A stretch of 64,000 nucleotides of DNA from an uncultured Lachnospiraceae bacterium (GCA_910588215.1 CAJUQJ010000010.1:70532-134531); one strand, 5' to 3'. Positions 44,863 to 53,552 are shown, counted from the first letter of the stretch. Program-made: numbers and translations. Notes: generated from the sequence alone by a model not told the origin.

Positions 44863-45711
44863 ATGCCACTGAGAATAGATGGTAAGGTAATTTCGGCACA
44901 GATCAAGGAAGAACTGAAGGAGAAGGTTACGGATTTGAAGGTATCACGTGGAATTTCCATCTGTCTCGCCGTTATACAGGTGGGAAACGATCCGGCGTCT
45001 TCGGTATATGTGGGAAATAAGAAGAAAGCCTGCGCGTATATCGGTATCGATTCGCGTTCTTATGAACTGGCGCAGGAAACGACGCAGGAGGACCTTTTGC
45101 AGTTGATCGATGAACTCAACCATGATGAGAAAGTGGATGGGATTCTCGTGCAGCTGCCGCTGCCAGGGCAGATCGATGAAGATACGGTTATCCGTGCGAT
45201 CGATCCTGCAAAGGATGTGGACGGTTTTCATCCGCAGAGTGTGGGAGCACTCTGCATCGGCCAGCCGGGTTTTGTATCCTGCACACCCGCAGGAATCATA
45301 CAGCTTCTGAAACGGTCGGGTATTCAGATCGCAGGCAAAGAGTGCGTGGTCGTTGGCCGCAGCAATATTGTGGGGAAGCCTATGGCGCTGCTTCTTCTGC
45401 GGGAGAACGCAACGGTGACCGTTGCACATTCCAAAACGGAGAAACTGCAGGAAGTAACCCGAAGAGCGGATATCCTGGTAGTGGCAGTAGGAAAACCGAA
45501 GATGATAACCAGGGAGTACGTGAAAGAGGGGGCTGTCGTGATAGATGTTGGGATTCATCGAAACGAGGCAGGGAAATTATGCGGAGACGTGGACTATGAG
45601 GATGTTGCTCCGGTATGCAGCGCGATCACGCCTGTGCCGGGCGGTGTAGGTCCGATGACGATCGCCATGTTGATGAATAATTGTGTGGAGGCAGGGATTG
45701 CCGGGAATTAG
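44863..45711 (+). CDS. folD: Bifunctional methylene-tetrahydrofolate dehydrogenase/cyclohydrolase
   Basis: 282 residues with the FolD signatures: YVGNKKKACAYIGI (the catalytic Lys lies in this segment), GILVQLPLPGQID, VVGRSNIVGKPMALLLL (NAD(P) Rossmann loop) and PGGVGPMTIAML. It interconverts 10-formyl-, methenyl- and methylene-tetrahydrofolate. GGAGG (44853-44857) is five bases before the ATG at 44863; the in-frame ATG at 44851 would overlap that site. Cotranscription with fhs gives two consecutive steps of the one-carbon pathway. Confidence 0.96.
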   Translation: MPLRIDGKVISAQIKEELKEKVTDLKVSRGISICLAVIQVGNDPASSVYVGNKKKACAYIGIDSRSYELAQETTQEDLLQLIDELNHDEKVDGILVQLPLPGQIDEDTVIRAIDPAKDVDGFHPQSVGALCIGQPGFVSCTPAGIIQLLKRSGIQIAGKECVVVGRSNIVGKPMALLLLRENATVTVAHSKTEKLQEVTRRADILVVAVGKPKMITREYVKEGAVVIDVGIHRNEAGKLCGDVDYEDVAPVCSAITPVPGGVGPMTIAMLMNNCVEAGIAGN

Positions 45712-45741
45712 TCGGACGACAGATAAGAAGGGGAACTGTTT

Positions 45742-47187
45742 ATGAAGTGTCCACATTGCGGCAATGAGATGATCGAGGAACATCTGATCTGTGAAAAATG
45801 CGGAGAGGAGATTCGGATTGTACCTGATTTTGAGCCGGAAATAGAAAACAGTATAACGGAAACTTTGTCTATTCTGGTTGCAGGACAGGATGGTGAGGAC
45901 AGTAAAGAGGCAGAACAGAAGGACTTAAAGACAAAGGAAGAATTTACTAATACGGAAGATTCAGTGCCGGATAGTAGAAGAATATGGGTGATCGTCAGCC
46001 TTGTTATCTTCTTTATAGTGGCGCTTGTGACATACAGCGCATATGCTTATCATATTCAGACGGTAGAGTATCAGATTGACAAAGCCAGAGAATACGCGGC
46101 CAATGAAGCATATACGGAGGCAATCGCCTGTCTGGAAAATGCTATTGCAAAGAATCCCTATGTGGCAGAGCTGCTTTTCCTTGAGGCGGACTACTACTAT
46201 ATACAGAAGGATGATAATTCGGCGCTTCAGGCATTGTTTCGGATCATAGAGAATAACGAGTTTTCTTATGAGGATGTGGAGGAAGCCTACAATAAAATAA
46301 TAACGATATACGCCAATCAGGAGCAGTATGGAATGATCAATGACCTGCTGCGGAACTGTCAGGACGCCTCTATCGTCAATATGTTCCAGAGTTATCTGGC
46401 AATGGAACCGGAATTCAGCTATGTGGAGGGTGATTATGCAGAGGTGATTCCCCTGAAGCTCAGTTCAAATACTTCTGGAACGATATACTTTACTATGGAC
46501 GGTTCCAGGCCGGATAAGCATAGTCAAATTTATACGGCGCCGCTGTTTCTGGAAGACGGGGAGCATACGATCAGCGCTTTTTTCGTAAATGATTATGGCA
46601 TAGAGAGTGATGTCGTCACGAGGAAATATGTGATCAATCTGTCCGTGCCGAATGCACCGGAAGTGGAATTGTACAGCGGGGAATATACAGAGCCCATGAT
46701 GATCGTGGCCGAAGGATTGGAAGGCTGTAAGATTTATTATACGACAGACGGTTCGGAACCGACTGCCGACAGCGTGCCATATACTGGACCGATTCCCATG
46801 CCTTTGGGCAAGACGCAGTTTAAGTTTGTCAATATCAGTAATAAGGGTGTATCAAGCGAAGTGATCATGAGAACTTATACTCTGGCGTTGGAAGATGCCA
46901 TCCCGACAGACCAGGCGGTTGCGAACTTGATCGGAAGACTGGTGGAGACAGGGTATCTGGAAGATGCTGCTGGAAACAGTAAAAGGCACAGCGGTACGCT
47001 GAGCTATCAATTCAGTTCTGTGCTTGGCATTGACGGCAGTGGCTATTATACAATCAATGAATATTATGATGACGGTACAGGAATCCTGAGCCGGACCGAT
47101 AAGGTTTTCCTGATCCAGATCCACACGGGAGAAGCTGCCCAGCTTGGATATGATGAAGACGGGGAATTTACGGCTGTACCCATCTGA
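45742..47187 (+). CDS. Zinc-ribbon, membrane-anchored TPR and chitobiase-like domain protein
   Basis: 481 residues. An N-terminal zinc ribbon (CPHCGN and CEKCGE, residues 3-22) lies in the cytoplasm. A single transmembrane helix (about 82-103) places the rest outside. Two to three TPR-like helical pairs follow (about 110-225). Then come two chitobiase C-terminal-like beta domains, marked by IYFTMDGSRPD and IYYTTDGSEPT (about 240-385), and a C-terminal domain of about 90 residues. This combination recurs in Lachnospiraceae membrane proteins of unknown function. A role in envelope sensing or carbohydrate contact is conceivable. It lies 30 bases after folD. Confidence 0.88.
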   Translation: MKCPHCGNEMIEEHLICEKCGEEIRIVPDFEPEIENSITETLSILVAGQDGEDSKEAEQKDLKTKEEFTNTEDSVPDSRRIWVIVSLVIFFIVALVTYSAYAYHIQTVEYQIDKAREYAANEAYTEAIACLENAIAKNPYVAELLFLEADYYYIQKDDNSALQALFRIIENNEFSYEDVEEAYNKIITIYANQEQYGMINDLLRNCQDASIVNMFQSYLAMEPEFSYVEGDYAEVIPLKLSSNTSGTIYFTMDGSRPDKHSQIYTAPLFLEDGEHTISAFFVNDYGIESDVVTRKYVINLSVPNAPEVELYSGEYTEPMMIVAEGLEGCKIYYTTDGSEPTADSVPYTGPIPMPLGKTQFKFVNISNKGVSSEVIMRTYTLALEDAIPTDQAVANLIGRLVETGYLEDAAGNSKRHSGTLSYQFSSVLGIDGSGYYTINEYYDDGTGILSRTDKVFLIQIHTGEAAQLGYDEDGEFTAVPI

Positions 47188-47264
47188 GCGGCAGCTGGAA
47201 AGAGGAATGCAGATCATTTCATGGCTGAATGTTACGGTTTAAATGAGGATTATGAAAGAAACGG

Positions 47265-47293
47265 TTGCAAAAAAAGAGGAGTTACATTATTAT
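47265..47293 (+). promoter_or_regulatory. Sigma-A promoter for nfnAB
   Basis: TTGCAA (47265-47270), a 17-base spacer and TATTAT (47288-47293), followed by AGGAGG at 47322-47327 ten bases before the nfnA start. Confidence 0.65.
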
Positions 47294-47337
47294 TAGTGGG
47301 ATATGGTAAGGATATCGGTTTAGGAGGATAAACAGGG

Positions 47338-48225
47338 ATGTACAGGATAGTAAAAGCAGAAGAACTTACAACAAATATTTATCTGATGGATGTGGAAGCA
47401 CCCCGTGTTGCCAAAGCATGTCAGCCGGGACAGTTTGTTATTGTCAGAATGGACGAAGAGGGAGAGCGCATCCCGCTGACGATCTGTGATTATGACAGAG
47501 AGGCGGGGACGATCACGATCGTGCTGCAGGTAGTGGGTGCGGCGACGGAAATGATGCGGAGCCTCAAAGCAGGTGACAGCTTCCATGATTTTGTCGGCCC
47601 GTTAGGGTGTCCCTCTGAGCTTATACATGAAGATATAGAGAGCTTAAAGAATAAGAAGATCCTTTTTGTGGCAGGTGGTCTCGGTACGGCGCCGGTTTAT
47701 CCGCAGGTTAAGTGGCTGCATGAGCATGGTGTGAAGGCTGATGTGATCATCGGCGCCAAGACAAAGGATCTGTTGATCATGGAAGAAGAGATGACGGTTG
47801 TGGCCGGCAATCTTTATATTACCACAGACGATGGTTCCTATGGGAGGAGCGGTATGGTCACGAAAGTGATCGAGGATTTGATCGATAAAGAAGGGAAATC
47901 TTATGATGTATGTGTGGCCATAGGCCCGATGATCATGATGAAGTTTGTCTGCCTGACGACGAAGAAATATGATCTGCCGACAGTTGTGAGCATGAACCCG
48001 ATCATGGTGGATGGTACAGGTATGTGCGGCGCATGTCGTCTGACGGTGGATGGAGAGGTAAAGTTCGCATGTGTGGATGGGCCGGAATTTGACGGGCATA
48101 AGGTGGATTTTGACCAGGCGATGAAACGCCAACAGATTTATAAGACGAAGGAAGGAAGAGCATTTCTGAAAGCGCAGGAGGGCAGCACCCATCACGGCGG
48201 ATGCGGAAACTGTGCGGATGAATAG
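47338..48225 (+). CDS. nfnA: NfnA: FAD/[2Fe-2S] subunit of NADH-dependent ferredoxin:NADP+ oxidoreductase
   Basis: 295 residues of the ferredoxin-NADP reductase fold. The N-terminal FAD barrel (about 1-100), the Rossmann loop VAGGLGTAP near 107-115, and the C-terminal [2Fe-2S] motif GTGMCGACRL with a later Cys (KFACVDGPEF) are present. With NfnB it forms the electron-bifurcating NADH-dependent reduced ferredoxin:NADP+ oxidoreductase known from Clostridium kluyveri. Sulfide dehydrogenase and dihydroorotate dehydrogenase electron-transfer subunits share this fold, so the assignment relies on the nfnB neighbour. Confidence 0.88.
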   Translation: MYRIVKAEELTTNIYLMDVEAPRVAKACQPGQFVIVRMDEEGERIPLTICDYDREAGTITIVLQVVGAATEMMRSLKAGDSFHDFVGPLGCPSELIHEDIESLKNKKILFVAGGLGTAPVYPQVKWLHEHGVKADVIIGAKTKDLLIMEEEMTVVAGNLYITTDDGSYGRSGMVTKVIEDLIDKEGKSYDVCVAIGPMIMMKFVCLTTKKYDLPTVVSMNPIMVDGTGMCGACRLTVDGEVKFACVDGPEFDGHKVDFDQAMKRQQIYKTKEGRAFLKAQEGSTHHGGCGNCADE

Positions 48226-48305
48226 GAGCAATAGATAACAGAGGATTAAAGCATTGCAGGAACTGAACCGCTGTAAGCGGCCAAGAAAGGAGCATGATCA
48301 ATAGC

Positions 48306-49697
48306 ATGACAGCAGATGTATTAAAGAAAGTACCTGTCCGGGAACAGGATGCAAAGGTACGTGCAACGAATTTTGAAGAAGTATGTCTGGGATATGATAA
48401 AGAAGAGGCGATGTGCGAGGCGACTCGCTGCATCAACTGTAAGAATGCACAATGTATAAAGGGATGCCCGGTAGCCATCAATATTCCGGGATTTATCGAG
48501 AAAGTGAAGGAAGGGGATATTGAGGCAGCTTATCAGATCATCAGCGAAGCTTCAGCACTTCCGGCCGTATGTGGACGGGTATGCCCGCAGGAGAGCCAGT
48601 GCGAGGGGAAATGTATCCGCGGCATCAAGGGAGAACCTGTATCGATCGGTAAACTGGAACGTTTCGTAGCAGATTGGGCGAGGGAGAATCATATTAAACC
48701 GGAAGGCGCTAAAGAGAAAAAGGATAAGAAGGTGGCCGTGATCGGTTCTGGGCCGTCAGGTCTGACCTGTGCCGGCGATCTGGCGAAGATGGGATATGAT
48801 GTCACGATCTTTGAGGCATTACATGAACCGGGCGGGGTGCTTGTATATGGGATTCCGGAGTTCCGTCTTCCCAAGAAAGATGTTGTGGCCAAGGAGATTG
48901 AGAATGTCCGGGCTTTAGGTGTGAAGATTGAAACGAATGTGGTGGTAGGCAAATCTGTCACGATCGATGAACTGTTAGAGGAGGAAGGATTTGATGCCGT
49001 ATTCATCGGTTCCGGCGCGGGACTTCCGAAGTTCATGGGGATTCCGGGTGAGCAGGCAAACGGTGTTTTCTCAGCCAATGAGTACCTGACAAGAAGCAAT
49101 CTGATGAAGGCGTTTGACGAAGCTTCCAATACACCGATCATGCGTGGAGAGAAAGTAGCTGTCGTAGGCGGCGGCAATGTGGCGATGGATGCGGCAAGAA
49201 CGGCTCTGCGTCTTGGTGCGGAAGTACATATCGTGTATCGCAGAAGCGAAGAGGAACTTCCGGCCCGTGTGGAAGAAGTTCATCATGCAAAGGAAGAAGG
49301 CATCATTTTTGATCTGCTGACTAATCCGACCGAGATCATCGCGGACGAGAACGGCTGGGTATCCGGGATCAAGTGTGTCAGAATGGAGTTGGGAGAGCCG
49401 GACGCTTCCGGAAGAAGAAGGCCGGTCGTGATTGAAGGCTCTGAATTCCTGATGGAAGTGGATACTGTGATCATGTCTCTTGGTACTTCTCCGAACCCGC
49501 TGATCTCTTCTACAACAGAGGGGTTGGAAGTCAATAAATATAAATGTATCGTGGCGGAGGAAGAATTTGGCAAGACTTCTAAAGAGGGTGTCTATGCCGG
49601 CGGCGACGCGGTAACGGGAGCGGCAACCGTGATTCTTGCCATGGGTGCAGGTAAGGCAGCGGCCAAAGGAATTGACGAGTATTTAAGTAAAAGATAG
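48306..49697 (+). CDS. nfnB: NfnB: NADPH/FAD/[4Fe-4S] subunit of the Nfn complex
   Basis: 463 residues related to the small subunit of glutamate synthase. Two N-terminal [4Fe-4S] cysteine clusters are present (CINCKNAQCIKGCP and CGRVCPQESQCEGKC, about 40-108). A FAD Rossmann domain (VIGSGPSGLTCAGDL) and an NADP Rossmann domain (VVGGGNVAMDAARTALRLG) follow, with YRRSEEELPAR. No glutamate synthase large subunit lies nearby. The pair with nfnA fits the NfnAB complex, which balances NADPH, NADH and reduced ferredoxin. The start is uncertain: AAAGGAG is one base before an ATG at 48294 and 13 before the ATG at 48306; the latter gives the family's usual N-terminus. Confidence 0.9.
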   Translation: MTADVLKKVPVREQDAKVRATNFEEVCLGYDKEEAMCEATRCINCKNAQCIKGCPVAINIPGFIEKVKEGDIEAAYQIISEASALPAVCGRVCPQESQCEGKCIRGIKGEPVSIGKLERFVADWARENHIKPEGAKEKKDKKVAVIGSGPSGLTCAGDLAKMGYDVTIFEALHEPGGVLVYGIPEFRLPKKDVVAKEIENVRALGVKIETNVVVGKSVTIDELLEEEGFDAVFIGSGAGLPKFMGIPGEQANGVFSANEYLTRSNLMKAFDEASNTPIMRGEKVAVVGGGNVAMDAARTALRLGAEVHIVYRRSEEELPARVEEVHHAKEEGIIFDLLTNPTEIIADENGWVSGIKCVRMELGEPDASGRRRPVVIEGSEFLMEVDTVIMSLGTSPNPLISSTTEGLEVNKYKCIVAEEEFGKTSKEGVYAGGDAVTGAATVILAMGAGKAAAKGIDEYLSKR

Positions 49698-49744
49698 GAG
49701 CGACAAGCTGACAGAAGATGATATATCATCTAAGCGTGAGACAT

Positions 49745-49953
49745 GAGAAGAGTCTGCCGGGCGGCGGACTCTTCTCGTATCATAGGAAAGAGCGTCCTAT
49801 GATACGAAAGCGGATGCGCAGCTACGCGCGCGGAACAAAAGCTGCGCTTGCCATAGAAATTAAAACAGCAATGATCGCACTGCGGCGGAACGGGATGATG
49901 TCGCTGGAGCGACCCGCCGTAGGCGGAGAATCCTGCAGGCAGGATTCTTTTTT
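49745..49953 (+). repeat. Array of five strong hairpins after nfnB
   Basis: Consecutive inverted repeats: GAGAAGAGTC/GACTCTTCTC (49745-49776), the perfect 12-bp CGTATCATAGGA/TCCTATGATACG (49776-49806), GCGCAGC/GCTGCGC (49816-49847), CGGCGG/CCGCCG around an inner GTCGC/GCGAC (49883-49919), and a terminator (49928-49953). The array is GC-richer than its surroundings. The forward reading frame over 49718-49957 has no ribosome binding site and repeat-driven composition, so it is not called a gene. It may be an intergenic repeat family or a folded RNA; its fourth and fifth stems are separated by only a few bases. Confidence 0.65.
49928..49953 (+). terminator. Terminator after nfnB and the hairpin array
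   Basis: GAATCCTGC (49928-49936) pairs with GCAGGATTC (49939-49947) across AG, followed by six T. A strong classical terminator. From here to 50170 the sequence is AT-rich, with a TATAAT at 50013-50018 lacking a good -35 box. Confidence 0.9.
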
Positions 49954-50182
49954 GTGAAAGAGGTTAGGAAAATCTTAATAATTTGAATAGTAGTTTATTA
50001 AGGAATGCAGGTTATAATGGTGATATGATGCAGGAAGGAAAAGACCTGCCGGGTATGACATATTTGGATGAGCATCTCTCTTTTCGGGGGATTTTGTATC
50101 GGAACAGACGTGGGGTGCAAGGTTGAATAAATTCTCTGTTTTTCACGAGAATTTGTGTCAGAGAAGACATGGAGGTGCAAGC

Positions 50183-51409
50183 ATGAATATGATGGAACGA
50201 AATGAACATTCAAAAGAGAAGCAGTGGCGGGATGATATCAGAGGTGGAAAACAGAAGGAGTACGAAGCCCGAGAGGGGAAGGATGATGATCTGCTGGTAG
50301 AGGACTTGGACGAGAATCTGCAGGACGAGGCAGATGATGAATCTGCAGGGCTTCAGGGACTTTTACAGCGTCCTTATATGACAACGGTATTATTGGGAGT
50401 GATCGTTCTGCTTTTACTCTGCATCATTGTTCTTCTTTTTCTGCTCCCAAGGAAGAAGATATCTGATGCGAATGGGAATCTGCAGCAGAATATTACGGAA
50501 TATGCGCAGGAACAGAAACTGAATGATATTGTTAAAGATGCATCGGGAAAAGCCGTTGTCGTCAAACTTCCGGAGAAACAGGATGAGAACAAGGATACCG
50601 GGACTGTAAGTGGTCAGGAGACGCAGTCCGGACGGAAGCCGGTAGCAGAGAAAATGCCGGCAAGTGACGAATTTGTTTCTGCAGACGGCGACAAGACAGC
50701 AGTAGTGATCGATATAGAGGACGAGAATGATGTGGCATACACCAAAGAATTTATATTAAATGAGGCTTTGCCATATTTTGCAGATAACAACCAGAATGCC
50801 ATATGGGATCTGGCCCATCTAAAGCGCTATGTGAAGTTATCAGCAGGACTAGAAGGCACGAATCAATATTACTATATGGGCGGCGTAAACAGTAATGGCA
50901 GACCGGAGGGTAAGGGACTTGCCATTTATGAAAAGAACAGTTATTACTATGGCGACTGGTCTGACGGTATAAGAAGTGGTGAAGGCGCTTGGTTCAAATT
51001 CTATATCGGACAGAAAGACGAAGATAATGCGATGGGGAAATATATGGCGCACAGCTATTCTGGTAGTTGGGCGAATGATCTGCCCAATGGACAGGGGGCG
51101 GAACACTATGATGTAGATACGTCTAAATTACAGGTGAGGGAAAGAATCCTGCAGAATGTAGTTGGTAATTTCAACAACGGACTGTATGACGGAGAATTGT
51201 ATGCCAATACAGTTGACTATACCGGCAATGTGGAAGAATGGAGCGGTATTACCGAGAAAGGCGTGTTTGAGCTGTGGAGAGATATGAGTGCGATCGGGGA
51301 ATGTTCCGTGTGGCAGAAAGTTGACGATTCTGCTCAGTATATGGATATAGACAGAGCAGAGAACAAGAATCAAGGACTGCGGGAACTGTTGAAACCGGAG
51401 ACAAAGTAA
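50183..51409 (+). CDS. Membrane-anchored MORN-repeat protein
   Basis: 408 residues. A charged cytoplasmic N-terminus (about 1-70) precedes one transmembrane helix (TVLLGVIVLLLLCIIVLLFL, about 73-92). The external part has a Gln/Lys/Glu-rich linker, then MORN-type beta-hairpin repeats (GRPEGKGLAIYEKNSYYYG, GIRSGEGAWFKF, and DLPNGQGAEHY). The ATG at 50183 is chosen because GGAGG lies seven bases upstream; the frame is open from 50123. MORN repeats in bacteria are of mostly unknown role and often bind membranes or sugars. It stands alone between the hairpin array and the zinc-ribbon gene. Confidence 0.86.
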   Translation: MNMMERNEHSKEKQWRDDIRGGKQKEYEAREGKDDDLLVEDLDENLQDEADDESAGLQGLLQRPYMTTVLLGVIVLLLLCIIVLLFLLPRKKISDANGNLQQNITEYAQEQKLNDIVKDASGKAVVVKLPEKQDENKDTGTVSGQETQSGRKPVAEKMPASDEFVSADGDKTAVVIDIEDENDVAYTKEFILNEALPYFADNNQNAIWDLAHLKRYVKLSAGLEGTNQYYYMGGVNSNGRPEGKGLAIYEKNSYYYGDWSDGIRSGEGAWFKFYIGQKDEDNAMGKYMAHSYSGSWANDLPNGQGAEHYDVDTSKLQVRERILQNVVGNFNNGLYDGELYANTVDYTGNVEEWSGITEKGVFELWRDMSAIGECSVWQKVDDSAQYMDIDRAENKNQGLRELLKPETK

Positions 51410-51586
51410 AATGCCGGATGATGTCTGTCATTTATATTTCTCCTGAAGAGCGCTGCATTTTTAATTGAGAGAAAGCGTGTCTGAAGGAGAACTATAAAAT
51501 GACAGGTACGTCCGGTTTAACTTTGTGATAATGGCTGTGAATAATAGCGATCGGAAGGAATTATACTGACCTGTATTAGATTTATA

Positions 51587-51615
51587 TTGCAATTCGTGCA
51601 AAATGATTATAGAAT
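51587..51615 (+). promoter_or_regulatory. Promoter for the zinc-ribbon gene and rlmH
   Basis: TTGCAA (51587-51592), a 17-base spacer and TAGAAT (51610-51615). Upstream, 51410-51586 contains a GAAGGAG-led nine-codon open frame (51499-51528) and nothing else that is recognisable. Confidence 0.5.
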
Positions 51616-51702
51616 AGACTTGTGTATGGGAAAATTATGGCATTTTTCATAATGCTTTTTGCGTAAGAGAAAATCCGAATTGCAATAAGGAGAGTGACCG
51701 AT

Positions 51703-52404
51703 ATGCCTTGGTGTCCGGTGTGTAAGAATGAATACAGGGAAGGAATAGCGCGTTGTGTGGACTGTAATGTTGCGCTGGTAGAAAGTCTGGAGGAGGAGAG
51801 CGGTGATGTAAACGATGCGCGGCAAAAGCAGGAGGAGTTGGAACGTCTGCATAAGATGTATGCAGCGGAACGGTTGAAGCGACCGGAGGGCGCAGAGGCG
51901 ATGCCTGAAGCAGAAGAGATACCGGCTTATCATCCTTATCAGAACAGTGCGGCCAGGGCGGAGGATAACAGATCTTCAGCATACATATTGCTGATCGTAG
52001 GAATCACTGGTTTTATTTTTATTCTTCTTGTATTTACAGGAATGATCCCTCTGTATCGGAATGAAAGCACTACGAAGTATCTGGTGTGTGGTGTTATGGG
52101 TGCGATGTTTGTGCTCTTTATCGTGTTTGGCGTTGTATCCATGCGCAATTCCAGGATTTTGCTCGTGAAAGCGAAGTCCGAGGATTCTCTGCTAAGTGAG
52201 TTGACGAAGTGGTGCGAGAATAATCTGTCTGTTGAAATGCTGGATGCGGAGCTTTTTGCGGAAGAGATCGGAGAAGAGCAGAAGTATTTTATACGTACTG
52301 ACAGGATGAAGGCTATTATCAGCAATAAGTTTATGAATTTAGATGAAGCATTTCTGGAACACTTTGTGGACGAGTATTACCAGAAGCTATTTGAGGACAA
52401 ATGA
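51703..52404 (+). CDS. Zinc-ribbon membrane protein, unknown function
   Basis: 233 residues. A treble-clef-like zinc ribbon (CPVCKN at residues 3-8 and CVDCN about 15 residues later) comes first. A charged linker, two transmembrane helices (about 85-110 and 120-145), and a C-terminal helical domain follow. AAGGAG lies ten bases before the ATG at 51703. The gene overlaps rlmH by four bases (ATGA), so the two are translationally coupled. The function is not known; the ribbon resembles that of DUF2007-type proteins. Confidence 0.82.
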   Translation: MPWCPVCKNEYREGIARCVDCNVALVESLEEESGDVNDARQKQEELERLHKMYAAERLKRPEGAEAMPEAEEIPAYHPYQNSAARAEDNRSSAYILLIVGITGFIFILLVFTGMIPLYRNESTTKYLVCGVMGAMFVLFIVFGVVSMRNSRILLVKAKSEDSLLSELTKWCENNLSVEMLDAELFAEEIGEEQKYFIRTDRMKAIISNKFMNLDEAFLEHFVDEYYQKLFEDK

Positions 52405-52880
52405 AGATAACAGTAATTGCAGTTGGTAAAGTGAAAGAGAAATTCTATCGGGAAGCCATAGCGGAATATGAGAAACGACTCAGTCGTTATTGCAGACTGG
52501 AGATCGTGCAAGTAGACGATGAGAAAACGCCGGATAAGGCGGGAATGGCGATGGAGCAGCTGATACTCAGGAAAGAAGCTGAGAGAATCCTGAGATATAT
52601 CCGGGAAGATGCCTTAGTAGTCACATTGGAGATTCAAGGCAAAGAACATGATTCGGAAGGATTTGCGGCTGTATTGGAGAGAGCGGCAACGCAGGGGAGC
52701 AGCCATATTCAATTTATCATTGGCGGTTCGTTGGGGCTGCATGAAGAGGTTTGTAAGAGAGCTGACCATGCGGTCAGCTTTTCTAAAATGACTTTCCCGC
52801 ATCAGTTGATGCGGGTGATCCTGTTAGAACAGATTTACAGAGGATATCGCATTATAAATGGAGAACCATATCACAAGTGA
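52401..52880 (+). CDS. rlmH: 23S rRNA (pseudouridine-1915 N3)-methyltransferase
   Basis: 159 residues, the exact length of RlmH, of the SPOUT (alpha/beta knot) methyltransferase class. The SAM-binding region IIGGSLGLHEEV (106-117) and the end motif FPHQLMRVILLEQIYRGYRI are conserved. It methylates pseudouridine 1915 of helix 69 of 23S rRNA late in ribosome assembly. The start overlaps the preceding stop by ATGA. Confidence 0.97.
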   Translation: MKITVIAVGKVKEKFYREAIAEYEKRLSRYCRLEIVQVDDEKTPDKAGMAMEQLILRKEAERILRYIREDALVVTLEIQGKEHDSEGFAAVLERAATQGSSHIQFIIGGSLGLHEEVCKRADHAVSFSKMTFPHQLMRVILLEQIYRGYRIINGEPYHK

Positions 52881-52959
52881 TTATGATGAGTTAAAGCGAA
52901 GTTATGTCATAGTTACCAGTTCTTTTGATTTACTCCCTTTTCGGATTATGTGATCAAAG

Positions 52960-53112
52960 ACCCCGCTGCAAGCAACGGGGTATCAAACTTGCAGCGTTGC
53001 AGAGCAGCGGGGTATTTGACCCTCGCGGCAGTCGCCAAATGTCTGCAAGCAGCCACTTGGCTCGTTGCTCGCGTGAATAAATGATCTGACGGAACGAGGG
53101 ATGATTTTTTCC
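52960..53112 (+). repeat. Palindromic intergenic repeat, possible dispersed element
   Basis: ACCCCGCTGC (52960-52969) pairs perfectly with GCAGCGGGGT (53004-53013). A second structure follows: CCCTCG (53020-53025) with CGAGGG (53095-53100), enclosing GCCAAATG/CACTTGGC arms. A run of T at 53105-53110 follows, so this also terminates rlmH. Elements of this look recur between genes in Lachnospiraceae, but whether it does so in this genome cannot be tested here. The sequences on both sides (52881-52959 and 53113-53200) hold no gene. Confidence 0.65.
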
Positions 53113-53201
53113 TATGCAAATGCCCGGTCTTTGATAACTGCCAAAAAGGCGACGGTTGGAGAGAGCAGCATTACTCGTTAGTATATTGTGGAAGAATAAA
53201 G

Positions 53202-53230
53202 GTATGATTTTGGGTGACACAACATATAGT
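53202..53230 (+). promoter_or_regulatory. Possible sigma-E-like promoter of yqfC
   Basis: GTATGAT (53202-53208) and CATATAGT (53223-53230) at 14 bases resemble sigma-E-type sporulation promoter elements. The predicted transcript would start at or just before the yqfC ATG, leaving no ribosome binding site. The match is short and speculative. Confidence 0.3.
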
Positions 53231-53235
53231 GAACT

Positions 53236-53535
53236 ATGAGAAGGAATCAAAGAAAACTGTCTATACCAACCTTATCCGGCTCCAAGGAATTGATCGTGGA
53301 GTCCCTGAAACTTCCAAAGGACACGATGCTTGGTGCATCGATCGTCACGGTCACCGGGAACAGGGAAGCTTTTATAGAAAATTATAAGGGAATACTGGAG
53401 TATACAAAGGAGTCTATCGTGCTGCAGGGTAAGAACTGTAAGATATGTTTTGAGGGCAGGCAGCTGGCGATTGATTACTATACCAATGAAGATATGAAGA
53501 TCAGCGGCAGTATTGAGGCTGTCCGTTACGTCTAG
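53236..53535 (+). CDS. yqfC: Sporulation protein YqfC
   Basis: 99 residues, small and beta-rich (KDTMLGASIVTVTGNREAFIENYKGI, DMKISGSIEAVRYV), matching the YqfC family. In Bacillus yqfC and yqfD are sigma-E-dependent sporulation genes whose proteins work near the engulfing membrane; the exact role is unclear. No Shine-Dalgarno sequence is visible before the ATG. The stop codon overlaps the first base of a GTG of the next frame, and yqfD follows 17 bases later. Confidence 0.85.
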   Translation: MRRNQRKLSIPTLSGSKELIVESLKLPKDTMLGASIVTVTGNREAFIENYKGILEYTKESIVLQGKNCKICFEGRQLAIDYYTNEDMKISGSIEAVRYV

Positions 53536-53552
53536 TGTATGGGGGTGCAGAA

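Noticed and set aside
49718..49957. 79-codon open frame behind nfnB
   Set aside because: It consists of hairpin arms and has no ribosome binding site; its amino acid composition follows the repeats.
50025..50126. 33-codon frame upstream of the MORN gene
   Set aside because: Only GGTG lies upstream, four bases from the ATG, and the peptide has no recognisable feature.
52960..53100. CRISPR repeats
   Set aside because: The repeated words are palindrome arms, not identical direct repeats with equal spacers, and no cas genes are present.
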